64,000 nucleotides of DNA from Acinetobacter sp. ANC 3929 (GCF_000369405.1 NZ_KB850002.1:1-64000); one strand, 5' to 3'; positions 16,529 through 25,597 are shown, counted from the stretch's first letter. Program-made: numbers and translations. Notes: generated by a model from the letters alone, not told the origin.

Positions 16529-16832
16529 AAGACCGTTGTAATGCGCAATATTCTAATTTTATGCAGTTAGTTTAACTGAAGTCTTGGCGGAGAGAAGGAT
16601 TAAATTCAGAATTTTTACAGCGAAGGGAAGTAGATAAAAGACACTTGAAGTGCCCTGTAATGTTCGGATTTGATCGTCACGCCAACCACAGGAGCAGATG
16701 CTAAAAGTGAGGATTTCTTTAGCAAAGCAAGCAACATGGATAATGTTACTGCGTTGCTTAGAGTACTGAAAACTGCATAAAAAGCAAACATAAATTTCGG
16801 TAAGATGTATGCTTTTGTCTAAAAAAACAGCA
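16529..16832. other. Gene-free stretch between dinB and creB
   Basis: The stretch has no credible gene. At 16777-16815 an imperfect hairpin on the minus strand (AAAGCATACAT with ATGTTTGCTTT, then T run) may terminate dinB. The creB promoter should lie near 16530-16600 but has no clear consensus. The only longer ORF here (16559-16894) runs into dinB in another frame and shows no protein features. Confidence 0.5.
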
Positions 16833-17900
16833 TTACCATAAAGAAAGTTGAGATTCTTCTTGAAGCGGTTGTAACTGATAAACGCCAACACCAATCAGGC
16901 GAAATTGGAAATCTGGGTCAATATGCATTTCATCGAGCAATTGTAAAACCACTTGTCCCAAATCCTGTTGAGATTGTAAGGCTTGCTTAAAGCTCTTGCT
17001 ATGCTGTAACACCTGAAAATTTTTGAGTTTTAGTTTTACATTGACACCACGTGCGCTGAGCTGTTTTTTGTTTAAGCTTCGCCACACTTGCTCGGCCAAA
17101 GGCTGCCAAGCATGGCTGCACTGGGCGAGCGTGTAATCATCATCAAAGGTGATCTCTTTGGAGATTTGTTGGCGTTCTCTTTCTGCTTTTACGGGACGAT
17201 GATCAATTCCCTGAGCATATTGATAAAGTTGTTTGCCGTATTTACCAAAATGATGGATGAGAACATTTTCTTCGATTTTTTGTAGATCACCCAAGGTATG
17301 CAGATTCAGTTGATTGAGTCGTTCTTGAGTGACTTTTCCAACCCCCGGAATTTTATTCAGCGCTAAATCTTGGATAAAGCGGAGTACCTGATTGGGTTTA
17401 ATGACAAATAAGCCATTGGGTTTGTTCCAGTCCGATGCAATTTTTGCCAAAAACTTATTCGGTGCGACACCTGCAGATGCAGTGAGCCCTGTTACTGCAA
17501 AAATATCAGCGCGGATTTGCACCGCGACTTCAGTGGCACTGGTAATATTTTTCAAATTTTCAGTGACATCGAGATAAGCTTCATCTAAAGACAGTGGCTC
17601 GATTAAAGGGGTGTACTGCTGAAAAATCTGATGAATTTGGGCTGAGACCTGACGATATTTTTCAAAATTTGGTTCTATCACCACCACTTGTGGACATAGT
17701 TTTTTGGCTTGTCCCATCGACATCGCGGAACGGAGTCCAAAGACACGGGCTGGGTAGGACGCTGCGGCAATCACTGCCCGAGGATGGTGTGACGACACCA
17801 CCACAGGCAAATCTTTTAGATCAGGGCGATCTTTCAGTTCAACTGAGGCATAAAAGGCATCCATGTCGATATGGATGATTTTGCGTAGCTCATTTGGCAT
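16833..17900 (-). CDS. dinB: DNA polymerase IV (Y family)
   Basis: Translesion polymerase of 355 residues. The catalytic motif HIDMDAFYASVE at the N terminus binds the metal ions, and SLDEAYLDVT (residues ~102-111) supplies the second pair of acidic ligands. The fingers/palm helix-hairpin-helix region (NKIPGVGKVTQERL) and the little-finger domain follow. The end (QLQPLQEESQLSLW) resembles a beta-clamp-binding tail (Q-x-x-L-x-L). The preferred ATG overlaps the upstream GH25 stop by 11 bases; an upstream TTG would add two residues. Coupling with a lysozyme gene is unusual. Confidence 0.96.
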   Translation of the reverse strand: MPNELRKIIHIDMDAFYASVELKDRPDLKDLPVVVSSHHPRAVIAAASYPARVFGLRSAMSMGQAKKLCPQVVVIEPNFEKYRQVSAQIHQIFQQYTPLIEPLSLDEAYLDVTENLKNITSATEVAVQIRADIFAVTGLTASAGVAPNKFLAKIASDWNKPNGLFVIKPNQVLRFIQDLALNKIPGVGKVTQERLNQLNLHTLGDLQKIEENVLIHHFGKYGKQLYQYAQGIDHRPVKAERERQQISKEITFDDDYTLAQCSHAWQPLAEQVWRSLNKKQLSARGVNVKLKLKNFQVLQHSKSFKQALQSQQDLGQVVLQLLDEMHIDPDFQFRLIGVGVYQLQPLQEESQLSLW

Positions 17901-18651
17901 CGTCAATGCCTTGCTCTTTCAAAAAAATTCGCCATTGTTTTGGCGATTCGGCGTAGACATTTAAATCTACCGCTTTAGGAATACCCGCGATTTTGCCTTG
18001 GCTGCTATGTTGCCAAAATAGCCATTGTCGACCATCTTTGAGTTCAGGTTTGCCCTCATAATCTCGAACCCAAACAGGGGTCTGACTAAAGCTCCCCATC
18101 AAGACAATGTGATAAAAGCTTTTAGAAATATAGAAAATAGGCTGTTTGCCATAGTGTTTTTGCAGTTGGTCATGCATGACCTGAATTTCTTTGAGTAGCT
18201 GCTCTTTGGTATAGGTATTGATACAGTTACTGTCATATTCCAGATCAATCACAGGCGGCAGGGCATCGGCTTTTTTCGGAACGGTCTCAATAAAATTTTC
18301 GGCTTGTATGGCCCCATCACGACACAAACGATAGAAATGATAAGCACCCACATGCAGACCTTGCTCACGCGCCTTCAACCAATTCTGCTGAAAGTTCCGA
18401 TCTTTGAAGTCACCGCCTTCTGTGGCTTTGAGATACACAAATTGATAATGCATGGGGGAGATTTTCTTCCAGTTAATCTCACCTTGATGATGTGAAACGT
18501 CAAAGCCGCGAATGGAATAATCTTGGGCAGCGGCTTTTTGCTGGTAAAACAAACCAAAGTAGCTGACCATACCCAGCATGACGGCTAAGCCGATACTGGT
18601 GTAGGTCGGGTAATATTTAGCGTGGAGAAGTTTCGCAGATTTTTTTACCAT
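17890..18651 (-). CDS. Glycoside hydrolase family 25 (lysozyme) protein
   Basis: A 253-residue GH25 muramidase with an N-terminal membrane anchor (residues ~17-36). The GH25 fold is recognised by RGFDVSHHQGEINWKKI (first catalytic Asp), QFVYLKATEGGDFKDRNF, GAYHFYR, the acidic motif LPPVIDLEYDSNC and PIFYISKSF, with a Trp-rich C-terminal strand (WLFWQHSSQGKIAGI). It is predicted to cut the beta-1,4 bond between N-acetylmuramic acid and N-acetylglucosamine, from the periplasmic face. It overlaps dinB downstream by 11 bases and is about 10 bases from the upstream gene. Confidence 0.92.
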   Translation of the reverse strand: MVKKSAKLLHAKYYPTYTSIGLAVMLGMVSYFGLFYQQKAAAQDYSIRGFDVSHHQGEINWKKISPMHYQFVYLKATEGGDFKDRNFQQNWLKAREQGLHVGAYHFYRLCRDGAIQAENFIETVPKKADALPPVIDLEYDSNCINTYTKEQLLKEIQVMHDQLQKHYGKQPIFYISKSFYHIVLMGSFSQTPVWVRDYEGKPELKDGRQWLFWQHSSQGKIAGIPKAVDLNVYAESPKQWRIFLKEQGIDDAK

Positions 18652-18661
18652 ATCATTCGTA

Positions 18662-19630
18662 TTACGCGATGTCTAAGCGAGTGTCAGATTTACAGTATTG
18701 ATCATGGATAGATTGTACTCTTTTCGCTTTGGCATGAATGGTCTGACTACCCAATTGTGCCACAAATTTGCATGACGCATAATTCTCAGCGCGTTTCTGA
18801 TAACCCAAAACCCAGTTTTCTCGTATGGCTAAACGTTCCTCACTGACTGGCCAAACCCCTAGACGTAACCGATTGACACCAATTCGCCAAGGTTTCGGGC
18901 TGATTCGGGCGCGAAAACAATTCTGGTTTTTACACATTCGCACATAATTTGGATCGGCTTTGATGGCATTAAACAAAGATTGAGTCTCATCACTATGAGG
19001 ATCAAATGTTTGGTGCATCACCAAAACCCGATAGCCTTTTGGGGTGAGATAAACGCGTAAATGCCATGTGGGATGCTGTTTAGAAAAATTCTGAATGGAT
19101 GCCAAGGCACGTTGCTCAGGTGTTCCCCCTAACTTGCTGTGCAGATCAAACAGGATCTTTGTCATCAGACCTGTCAATATGAAGGACAGTATGCATCCAA
19201 CGCCGAGGACAATCCATGACGCCGTATAAATTGCACTAACGACGGAGATGAGTAACAACAATAAAAATGCGACAAGATGCAGTTTAAATGGCGGCGAGTA
19301 TTCAAAATCGAGATCTGCAAATAATACATCTGGCGTGTTTAAACATAATGCGCCATAAGCGTTTCGAGTGATCACCACATCCTCTTGCTGAGCAATAATT
19401 TGCTCGCGTATAGGTACACCTTCAGCGCCATTATAAGGGACTTTATGGTCAATTCTGCGAATGTTTTCGCCTGCCTTAATCCTTTCAATCGCTTCGGCAA
19501 CACGTTGTTCAGCATGTGTTTGCGCAGCTTCTAGACTTTGATCTGACCAGCCAAAACGTTTGATGGTGTATTGACGTCCTGCAATCTTGGTTTTTATTTT
19601 AGCCTCGGCCCAATGTTGGGGAACGATCAT
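18662..19630 (-). CDS. Uncharacterised membrane protein
   Basis: Not recognised. A 322-residue protein from the preferred start (ATG with AAGGA 12 bases upstream); a longer reading of 358 residues would overlap the DHA2 transporter gene by 65 bases. Two adjacent membrane helices (about residues 118-160) separate a ~110-residue N-terminal cytosolic part (a WGL/HAEQRVAEAIERI-like alpha segment) from a basic C-terminal domain of ~160 residues rich in Arg, Trp and Tyr, with CKNQNCFRARISPKPWR. This Cys pair could bind metal or be structural. It is a probable operon partner of the GH25 gene, 10 bases apart. Confidence 0.75.
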   Translation of the reverse strand: MIVPQHWAEAKIKTKIAGRQYTIKRFGWSDQSLEAAQTHAEQRVAEAIERIKAGENIRRIDHKVPYNGAEGVPIREQIIAQQEDVVITRNAYGALCLNTPDVLFADLDFEYSPPFKLHLVAFLLLLLISVVSAIYTASWIVLGVGCILSFILTGLMTKILFDLHSKLGGTPEQRALASIQNFSKQHPTWHLRVYLTPKGYRVLVMHQTFDPHSDETQSLFNAIKADPNYVRMCKNQNCFRARISPKPWRIGVNRLRLGVWPVSEERLAIRENWVLGYQKRAENYASCKFVAQLGSQTIHAKAKRVQSIHDQYCKSDTRLDIA

Positions 19631-19673
19631 GTCATTTTTCCTTATTATTTTCGTTGAGCTCAAAATTTTAAAT

Positions 19674-21062
19674 TTAATCCGTGGTCTCTTTTGGAATCTG
19701 CCAAAATACCAATGCGGTAATGATGTTAATACAGCCAAGTGTAATCAAGGTGGCATGGAAGGCGGTACTGATCGAAGCAGTTGAGAAATGCTGACCAAAC
19801 AGATTAATCAGTGTACCTGCCAAAGCAACCCCGATACTCATGGAGAGCATCATAATCATGGATAAAAAGCTATTGCCACTGCTGGCGTCTTGTTGTGGTA
19901 AATCTTTCAGCGTCAGGGTATTCATACCCACAAATTGCAAGGAATTGAGTGTTCCGAAGATAAACAAGTGCAAGACTTTCAGCCACAGCGGTGTCTCGGC
20001 CGTCATCAGCGAAAAACTAGCGATGCACAAACCCACCAAAACGGTATTGGTCAGTAGAAAACGACGATAGCCAACGCTTTGAATTAACGGACGAATAATG
20101 GGTTTAGAAAATAATGAACCCAAGACCATGGGAATCATCATTAACCCTGTAATAAAGGGTTCAAAACCAAAAGCAACTTGTAACATCAATGGCAAGATAA
20201 AGGGGATTGCATTACTGCCTAAACGGGCAAAGAAATTCCCCAATACCCCAATCGAGAAAATTTTGTAGCGGAATAAGCGGCCATGAAACAAGGCATTTTG
20301 ATGACTATGTGCATGGTAGGCATAAGCTACTGCGGCGACCAACCCTGTGATTAATAAACCTAGGCTGACCCAGCGTGAATATTGTGAAGCTGCAATATTT
20401 TCAATGCCTAAGGACAAGCCAACCATCGCCACCATCAATAAGATAAAACCACTTAAATCGAAGGCTTTGACTGTAGGTTCTTTCTGGTTTGGCATGACTT
20501 TGAAGGTCATGATCATTCCCAAAATTCCCATCGGAATATTAATTAAAAAGATCCAGTGCCAGGTCGTCACCTCAACCAACCAGCCGCCTAAGGTCGGTCC
20601 CATGAGCGGCCCGACGAGTCCAGCAAGACTCATCAAACTCATGGCGGACAGGAATTGGGAGCGTGGAATCAGCTTTAATAAAGCCAAACGGCCTACAGGC
20701 ATCAGGAGTGCGCCACCGATACCTTGAATCACGCGGAAAAACAACAGTTGCTCTAGGTTTTGAGATAAGCCACATCCCAGTGACGCCAAGCTAAAAATCA
20801 CCATGGAACTGAGATAGATATTCCGAATTCCGAAACGATCTGCCAGCCAACCACTTAAAGGGATACAGGCTGCAACAGACAGCACATACGCGACAATGAC
20901 GCCATGCATTTGCAGTGGATTTTCATTGAGTTGCACTGCCATGGCGGGAATCGCGGTATTGACGATGGTGGTGTCCAAGGCCTGCATAAAAAAGCCAATG
21001 GAGACCAAGAGCACCAACAATCGAAATTCGGGCTGTACAGCTTGATGGGTTGTTGTTGTCAT
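19674..21062 (-). CDS. DHA2-family multidrug efflux MFS transporter
   Basis: A 462-residue transporter, with 14 helices typical of DHA2 (EmrB/HsrA type). Motif A is GWLADRFGIRNIY (residues ~75-88), motif C is in VGLMAMVGLS-like helix 5 (GPLMGPTLGGWLVE, residues ~150-163), and motif D1-like DTTIVNTAIPAMA is at ~28-40, the hallmark of DHA2 proteins. Exports small hydrophobic compounds, substrate unknown. No adaptor (EmrA-like) or outer membrane gene is adjacent, so it may work without a tripartite partner. Confidence 0.9.
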   Translation of the reverse strand: MTTTTHQAVQPEFRLLVLLVSIGFFMQALDTTIVNTAIPAMAVQLNENPLQMHGVIVAYVLSVAACIPLSGWLADRFGIRNIYLSSMVIFSLASLGCGLSQNLEQLLFFRVIQGIGGALLMPVGRLALLKLIPRSQFLSAMSLMSLAGLVGPLMGPTLGGWLVEVTTWHWIFLINIPMGILGMIMTFKVMPNQKEPTVKAFDLSGFILLMVAMVGLSLGIENIAASQYSRWVSLGLLITGLVAAVAYAYHAHSHQNALFHGRLFRYKIFSIGVLGNFFARLGSNAIPFILPLMLQVAFGFEPFITGLMMIPMVLGSLFSKPIIRPLIQSVGYRRFLLTNTVLVGLCIASFSLMTAETPLWLKVLHLFIFGTLNSLQFVGMNTLTLKDLPQQDASSGNSFLSMIMMLSMSIGVALAGTLINLFGQHFSTASISTAFHATLITLGCINIITALVFWQIPKETTD

Positions 21063-21126
21063 GGGCCGTGACGGATAAAAAGTCAGTTTTAGTGTAATGC
21101 AACTGTGCTTGAAATACAGACTAAAA

Positions 21127-21166
21127 TTGTCAAAGAGTGGTCATGAAACTGACATGAAAATGTCAT
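21127..21166 (+). promoter_or_regulatory. Pho box array (PhoB site) before the choice-of-anchor I gene
   Basis: Four half-sites at exact 11-base intervals: TTGTCAA (21127-21133), TGGTCAT (21138-21144), CTGACAT (21149-21155) and ATGTCAT (21160-21166), separated by AGAG, GAAA and GAAA. The consensus is CTGTCAT direct repeats, 11-base period, A-rich spacers. The array ends about 60 bases before the start codon. Confidence 0.8.
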
Positions 21167-21226
21167 CGAACTTGCACTACCCAATACTAAATTAGCCATA
21201 CAACATAAATTGTATGGAATTTGATC

Positions 21227-23014
21227 ATGAAATCTAAGATTTCAGTTGTATTAGCGGCATTGCTGTCGGTGGGATTAGTGGCGTGTAATGATGATAATGA
21301 CAACTCAACGCCAACACCTGAAGTCGTAGAGCCGACACCAGAAACGATTAAGCTGAGCTTGTTGGGGCGTTATGAAACCAACATTTTTGCCAAAAGCGCG
21401 GCAGAAATTCCAGCCTATGATGCTGCAAGCAAACGTCTCTTTGTGGTCAATGCACAGAAGGGTTTGGTTGATGTGCTAGATGCGTCAAAACCTGAAAAAC
21501 CAGTCCATATTGCTGTGCTATCCGCACGCACTTATTTGGCTAATTCGGAAGTAAATAGTGTCGCGGTAAAAAATGGCATTGTTGCACTCGCAGTCCAAGC
21601 TGAGAAGAAAACAGATACTGGGATCGTGGTCTTTTTTAACGCCAAGGACTTGAGTTTTATCAGTAAGGTCAATGTTGGTGCTTTACCCGATATGCTGACC
21701 TTTAGCCCAGACGGTAAAACTGTTTTGGTGGCCAATGAAGCTGAGCCAAATGATGATTATTCAGTTGATCCTGAGGGATCTGTCAGCATTATCGATGTCA
21801 GTAATATCCAGCAACCCAAAGCCAGTGTGGCGGACTTTAAGGCATGGAACACACAAAAGGCAGATTTATTGGCTAAAGGGGTACGTATTTTTGGGCCAAA
21901 TGCAACTGTCGCTCAAGACTTGGAACCTGAATATATTACCGTTTCTGCGGACAGTAAAACTGCTTGGGTGACACTCCAAGAAAACAATGCGATTGCACGG
22001 ATTGATATTGCGCAGCAGAAAGTGACCGATATCTATCCATTGGGCTATAAAGATCATGGTCTCGTTGGCAATGAGCTGGATGTCAGTGATAAAGACAAGA
22101 AAATTGACATCAAAACATGGGCTGGCTTAGTCGGTATGTATCAACCTGACTCGATTGCCAATTATCAAGCCAATGGTCAAACCTATTTGGTGACAGCCAA
22201 TGAAGGTGATGCGCGGGCATGGTTAAAAGATTCAGATGCGTATTTTGGTGGTGATACAAGCAAAGGTTTTGTAGAAGAAATTCGTGTCAAAGATTTATTC
22301 AAGAGCAGTGGCTTTACCAATAAAGTAAAAGATGAGTATCCAGCGCACTTGCAGAAAATTGCTGTCGGTGTCAAAGGTGCAAGACTCAATGCGGCAGTAT
22401 TTGGTTATTGTGGGGCAACGACAACAGATGCAAAAGAATGCCGCGAAGATAACCAATTAGGTCGTTTAAAAGTGACTTGGACCAAGGGTTACCAAATGCA
22501 TGCCGATGGGACGCCAAAACTGGATGCCGATGGTTATTTGGTTTATGACAAGCTTTATGCTTATGGTGCACGCTCATTTAGTATCTGGAATACCCAAGGA
22601 CAATTGGTCTGGGATTCGGGTAGTGAATTTGAAAAGAAAATAGCCGAACTGTTCCCGAATTACTTTAATAGTGATCATGAGGAAGTAACGTTTGATAAAC
22701 GAAGTGCAGCTAAAGGTCCAGAACCTGAAGGGGTTACTGTAGGTAGTATTGGTAAGAAAACCTTTGCTTTTATCGGCTTGGAGCGGATGAGTGGCGTTAT
22801 GGTGTATGACATTACCATCCCGAATAAGCCTAAATATATTGAATATTTTACCACGCGTAATTTTGTTGAAACTGATGTTGCGAAGCAGGGAGATTTAGGA
22901 CCTGAAGGCTTAATTTTTGTTGCAGCGAAAGACTCGCCAAATGGCAAGCCATTATTGGTAGTCGGTAATGAAGTTAGTGGTTCAACAACAGTCTATCAGG
23001 TCAATGTGCAGTAA
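21227..23014 (+). CDS. Choice-of-anchor I domain lipoprotein
   Basis: A secreted lipoprotein of about 595 residues. The signal peptide ends in the lipobox GLVAC followed by NDDND. The body is a beta-propeller-like repeat protein of the choice-of-anchor I family (TIGR-type), with GRYETNIFAKSAAEIPAYDAASKRLFVVNA, MLTFSPDGKTVLVANEAEPN, DLEPEYITVSADSKTAWVTLQENNAIA and EPEGVTVGSIG. Members often have phosphatase-like relatives and are often induced by phosphate starvation. A four-unit Pho array upstream supports that. The start at 21227 (ATG) is preferred over an in-frame TTG at 21221. Activity is not proven by any catalytic motif I can point to. Confidence 0.87.
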   Translation: MKSKISVVLAALLSVGLVACNDDNDNSTPTPEVVEPTPETIKLSLLGRYETNIFAKSAAEIPAYDAASKRLFVVNAQKGLVDVLDASKPEKPVHIAVLSARTYLANSEVNSVAVKNGIVALAVQAEKKTDTGIVVFFNAKDLSFISKVNVGALPDMLTFSPDGKTVLVANEAEPNDDYSVDPEGSVSIIDVSNIQQPKASVADFKAWNTQKADLLAKGVRIFGPNATVAQDLEPEYITVSADSKTAWVTLQENNAIARIDIAQQKVTDIYPLGYKDHGLVGNELDVSDKDKKIDIKTWAGLVGMYQPDSIANYQANGQTYLVTANEGDARAWLKDSDAYFGGDTSKGFVEEIRVKDLFKSSGFTNKVKDEYPAHLQKIAVGVKGARLNAAVFGYCGATTTDAKECREDNQLGRLKVTWTKGYQMHADGTPKLDADGYLVYDKLYAYGARSFSIWNTQGQLVWDSGSEFEKKIAELFPNYFNSDHEEVTFDKRSAAKGPEPEGVTVGSIGKKTFAFIGLERMSGVMVYDITIPNKPKYIEYFTTRNFVETDVAKQGDLGPEGLIFVAAKDSPNGKPLLVVGNEVSGSTTVYQVNVQ

Positions 23015-23025
23015 GTACTCGCCAT

Positions 23026-23056
23026 AAAAAAGCGGATCGATCTGATCCGCTTTTTT
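23026..23056. terminator. Bidirectional terminator
   Basis: AGCGGATC (23031-23038) pairs with GATCCGCT (23044-23051), flanked by A and T runs, between two convergent genes. Confidence 0.9.
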
Positions 23057-23067
23057 ATTGGTATGGT

Positions 23068-23694
23068 TTAGACTTCGATATGGCTGGGTGTGTTTAAGTT
23101 TTTAATCACACTTGAAATCTGTTCCAGCGTTTCACAAATAATCACTTTGGCGCGATGTTGCGGTGGCAAGAAGCCTTCTTCTACCGCATGATCAAGCTGT
23201 GCAATCAGGGCATCATAAAAACGATTGACGTTATAGATGATCATGGGTTTTTGGTGCTGATTGAGTTGTCCCCAAGTGGCAATTTCCAGAATTTCTTCAA
23301 AGGTACCTAGACCACCTGGTAGGGCAATAAACGCACTGGCACGTTCAGCCATCAGGGCTTTGCGTTCATGCATGCTAGTGACGATATGCAGCTCGGTGAG
23401 TTTATGGTGGGCAATTTCATAATCCAGCATGAATTCAGGAATCACGCCGACCACTTCACCACTATGTTCAAGTACAGTATCCGCCACTTGTCCCATCAGA
23501 CCAATACTGGCTCCGCCATAGACAATACCAAACCCTTGGTTGGCAATATGCTGGGCAAGTTCAATGGCTTTGTCTCGGTAAATCGGCTTGTTCCCTGTAC
23601 GTGAACCGCAATAGAGGGCAATCAGAGATTGGGTGGTTTTTATGGGAGTAGGAGTAATGCTTCTTGTCTCTGTCATTCTTAATACACTATTCAT
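23068..23694 (-). CDS. LOG family protein (TIGR00730)
   Basis: A 208-residue Rossmann-fold protein. The LOG signature is present: GGASIGLMGQVADTVLEHSGEVVGVIP, MHERKALMAERASAFIALPGGLGTFEEILE (PGGxGTxxE). LOG proteins cleave cytokinin ribotide or other nucleoside 5'-monophosphates to free base and ribose phosphate. In gammaproteobacteria the role is probably general nucleotide turnover. It is convergent with the choice-of-anchor I gene, with a shared terminator between them. The ATG is preferred; a downstream Met-7 is possible. Confidence 0.94.
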   Translation of the reverse strand: MNSVLRMTETRSITPTPIKTTQSLIALYCGSRTGNKPIYRDKAIELAQHIANQGFGIVYGGASIGLMGQVADTVLEHSGEVVGVIPEFMLDYEIAHHKLTELHIVTSMHERKALMAERASAFIALPGGLGTFEEILEIATWGQLNQHQKPMIIYNVNRFYDALIAQLDHAVEEGFLPPQHRAKVIICETLEQISSVIKNLNTPSHIEV

Positions 23695-23891
23695 TCGTTT
23701 ATTTTCACCTTATCATTTTCGCTGTGCTTGTCTAGGCTAAATCAGGTTTGTGACAGTTTTATGCACACTTTACATACAAAGCTATTTTGTAACGCTTAGA
23801 AAGAATTTGAAAACATCATCCACATAAAAAGGGTGAATTTCACTGAAATCTTGCCTATACTAAAAATCCTTTTATTAATCTATGTACCTCT

Positions 23892-24023
23892 ATGAGTAGT
23901 GGTTGTTGTCGCTCCGCATTGTTCTTATTTCCTAAAAAAAATGTTTTGGCTACTTGTGCCGACCTTTTAAAATCTCAACTTCATAACAATATTGCTGATT
24001 TTGCAGAGGAGTCACCTCAATGA
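23892..24023 (+). CDS. Small ORF overlapping terC
   Basis: A 43-residue ORF that starts at ATG 23892 and ends in TGA 24021-24023, overlapping the terC ATG (24020) by four bases (ATGA). The peptide begins MSSGCCRSALFLFPKKN and has three cysteines and no obvious domain. No strong ribosome binding site precedes it, while GAGGAG precedes terC inside it. The overlap suggests translational coupling or a leader peptide; a coincidental ORF is possible. Position and overlap are seen; function is unknown. TATACT (-10-like) occurs ~30 bases upstream. Confidence 0.4.
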   Translation: MSSGCCRSALFLFPKKNVLATCADLLKSQLHNNIADFAEESPQ

Positions 24024-25597
24024 TTCTGGAATGGATGTCAGATCCTGCTGCTTGGGTTGGCTTAGCCACATTGGTGGTGCTTGAAATTGTACTAGGTATT
24101 GATAACCTTGTTTTTATTGCAATTTTGGCAGAAAAATTACCACCAGAACAACGTAATGCAGCTCGTAGAGTTGGTTTGATTCTCGCCTTACTGATGCGTT
24201 TGGGATTGCTTGCGGCAATTGCATGGGTAGTGACATTAACTGAACCATTGTTTCATATTTTCGATCATGCTTTTTCTGGTCGTGACTTGATTTTACTGTT
24301 TGGTGGTGTGTTCTTATTATTTAAGGGCACCATGGAGCTGCATGAGCGAATTGAGGGTCATCAAACACTGAAAGAAGAAAATCCAGTGCATGCTACTTTC
24401 TGGATGGTTATTGTTCAGATTGTAGTTTTGGATGCCGTCTTTTCTTTAGATAGTGTGATTACTGCGGTTGGCATGGTGAAGCATCAAAGTGTAATGATGC
24501 TGGCAATGATTATTGCTGTTGGTATCATGCTTTGGGCATCAAAACCACTGATGGACTTTGTCAATAAGCATCCAACTGTGGTGATTCTATGTCTTGGCTT
24601 CCTGATGATGATTGGTTTCTCATTGGTGGTTGAAGGCTTTGGTTTCCATATTCCGAAAGGTTATTTATACGCAGCGATTGGTTTCTCGGTGTTGGTGGAA
24701 ATGATCAATCAGACGATGCGCCGTAACCAAGAAAAATTGGTGACGACCACTGATTTACGTTATCGCACCGCCTCTGCCGTACTGCGTATGTTGGGCAGTA
24801 AAGGCAATGGTAATGAAGACAAAGAAGCAGAAGATGTTTTAGCGACTCAAGCTTATGCCAAAGAAGTCTTTGATGAAGACAATGGCGTTTATCACAGTGT
24901 CTTGGTTCAAGGGGTATTGGGTTTATCTGAGCGTCCAGTCAAGTCGGTGATGACACCACGTCCAGAATTGGAATGGTTAGATCTCGATGATGATCCTGCT
25001 GAGTTGAAAGAACGTTTAATGGCAATGACCCATTCACGTTTGATTATTGCACGGGGTGAGCTGGATAATATTGAAGGTATTGTACTCACCCATAAAGTGT
25101 TGAATGAATACATCGAAACAGGTGCGATTGATTTCACTAAGCACTTACGTGAACCTGTGATTGTGCATGAGAATGCGCAAGTGTTGATGGTGATGGAGCA
25201 ATTACGTCAAGCACCGCTGCAAATGGCAATCGTATTGAACGAATATGGTTCGATTGAAGGGATTGCCACGCCGATTGACATGCTAGAAGCGATTGCAGGT
25301 GAATTCCCAGATGAAGACGAATTGGAAGCAACTGCGGAGAGCCTAGATGATGGTTCGATGTTGCTAGAAGGTTCAACCGACATTCGCCATGTGTCTTTGT
25401 TATTGGGCAAAGATTTGGTCGATGAAAGCGAAGAATACTCAACGTTATCAGGCTATATCCTGTTCCATCTCGGTCGTTTACCTGAAAATGGTGACATGAT
25501 TGAAGTCGATGGCTATCGCTTTGAAGTGGTCACCATGGATGGGCATAAAATTGAAAAAGTGCGCATTCTTGCCAAAGAGAAGTCTGTCGAGAAATAG
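24020..25597 (+). CDS. TerC family membrane protein with CBS and CorC/HlyC domains
   Basis: A 525-residue membrane protein. The TerC domain (about residues 1-240) has seven helices with the acidic motif EIVLGIDNLVFI (residues ~22-33) and a second one, DAVFSLDSVITAVGM, typical of metal-binding TerC/YoaE proteins. Then follows a CBS pair (~295-410: VKSVMTPRPELEWLDLDD and APLQMAIVLNEYGSIEGIATPIDMLEAIAGEFPDE), and a C-terminal CorC/HlyC transporter-associated domain. The layout matches E. coli YegH/YoaE. A metal-ion role, often manganese, is inferred from the family. It overlaps the stop of a 43-codon ORF; a long-stem terminator follows. Confidence 0.94.
   Translation: MILEWMSDPAAWVGLATLVVLEIVLGIDNLVFIAILAEKLPPEQRNAARRVGLILALLMRLGLLAAIAWVVTLTEPLFHIFDHAFSGRDLILLFGGVFLLFKGTMELHERIEGHQTLKEENPVHATFWMVIVQIVVLDAVFSLDSVITAVGMVKHQSVMMLAMIIAVGIMLWASKPLMDFVNKHPTVVILCLGFLMMIGFSLVVEGFGFHIPKGYLYAAIGFSVLVEMINQTMRRNQEKLVTTTDLRYRTASAVLRMLGSKGNGNEDKEAEDVLATQAYAKEVFDEDNGVYHSVLVQGVLGLSERPVKSVMTPRPELEWLDLDDDPAELKERLMAMTHSRLIIARGELDNIEGIVLTHKVLNEYIETGAIDFTKHLREPVIVHENAQVLMVMEQLRQAPLQMAIVLNEYGSIEGIATPIDMLEAIAGEFPDEDELEATAESLDDGSMLLEGSTDIRHVSLLLGKDLVDESEEYSTLSGYILFHLGRLPENGDMIEVDGYRFEVVTMDGHKIEKVRILAKEKSVEK

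Noticed and set aside
16559..16894. A 111-residue ORF in the dinB-creB gap
   Set aside because: It runs into dinB in another frame, has no ribosome binding site and no protein features.
19631..19738. N-terminal extension of the uncharacterised membrane protein
   Set aside because: It would overlap the DHA2 gene by 65 bases; the ATG at 19630 has a ribosome binding site.
23700..24019. yybP-ykoY manganese riboswitch before terC
   Set aside because: No recognisable conserved core; the stretch holds a small ORF instead.
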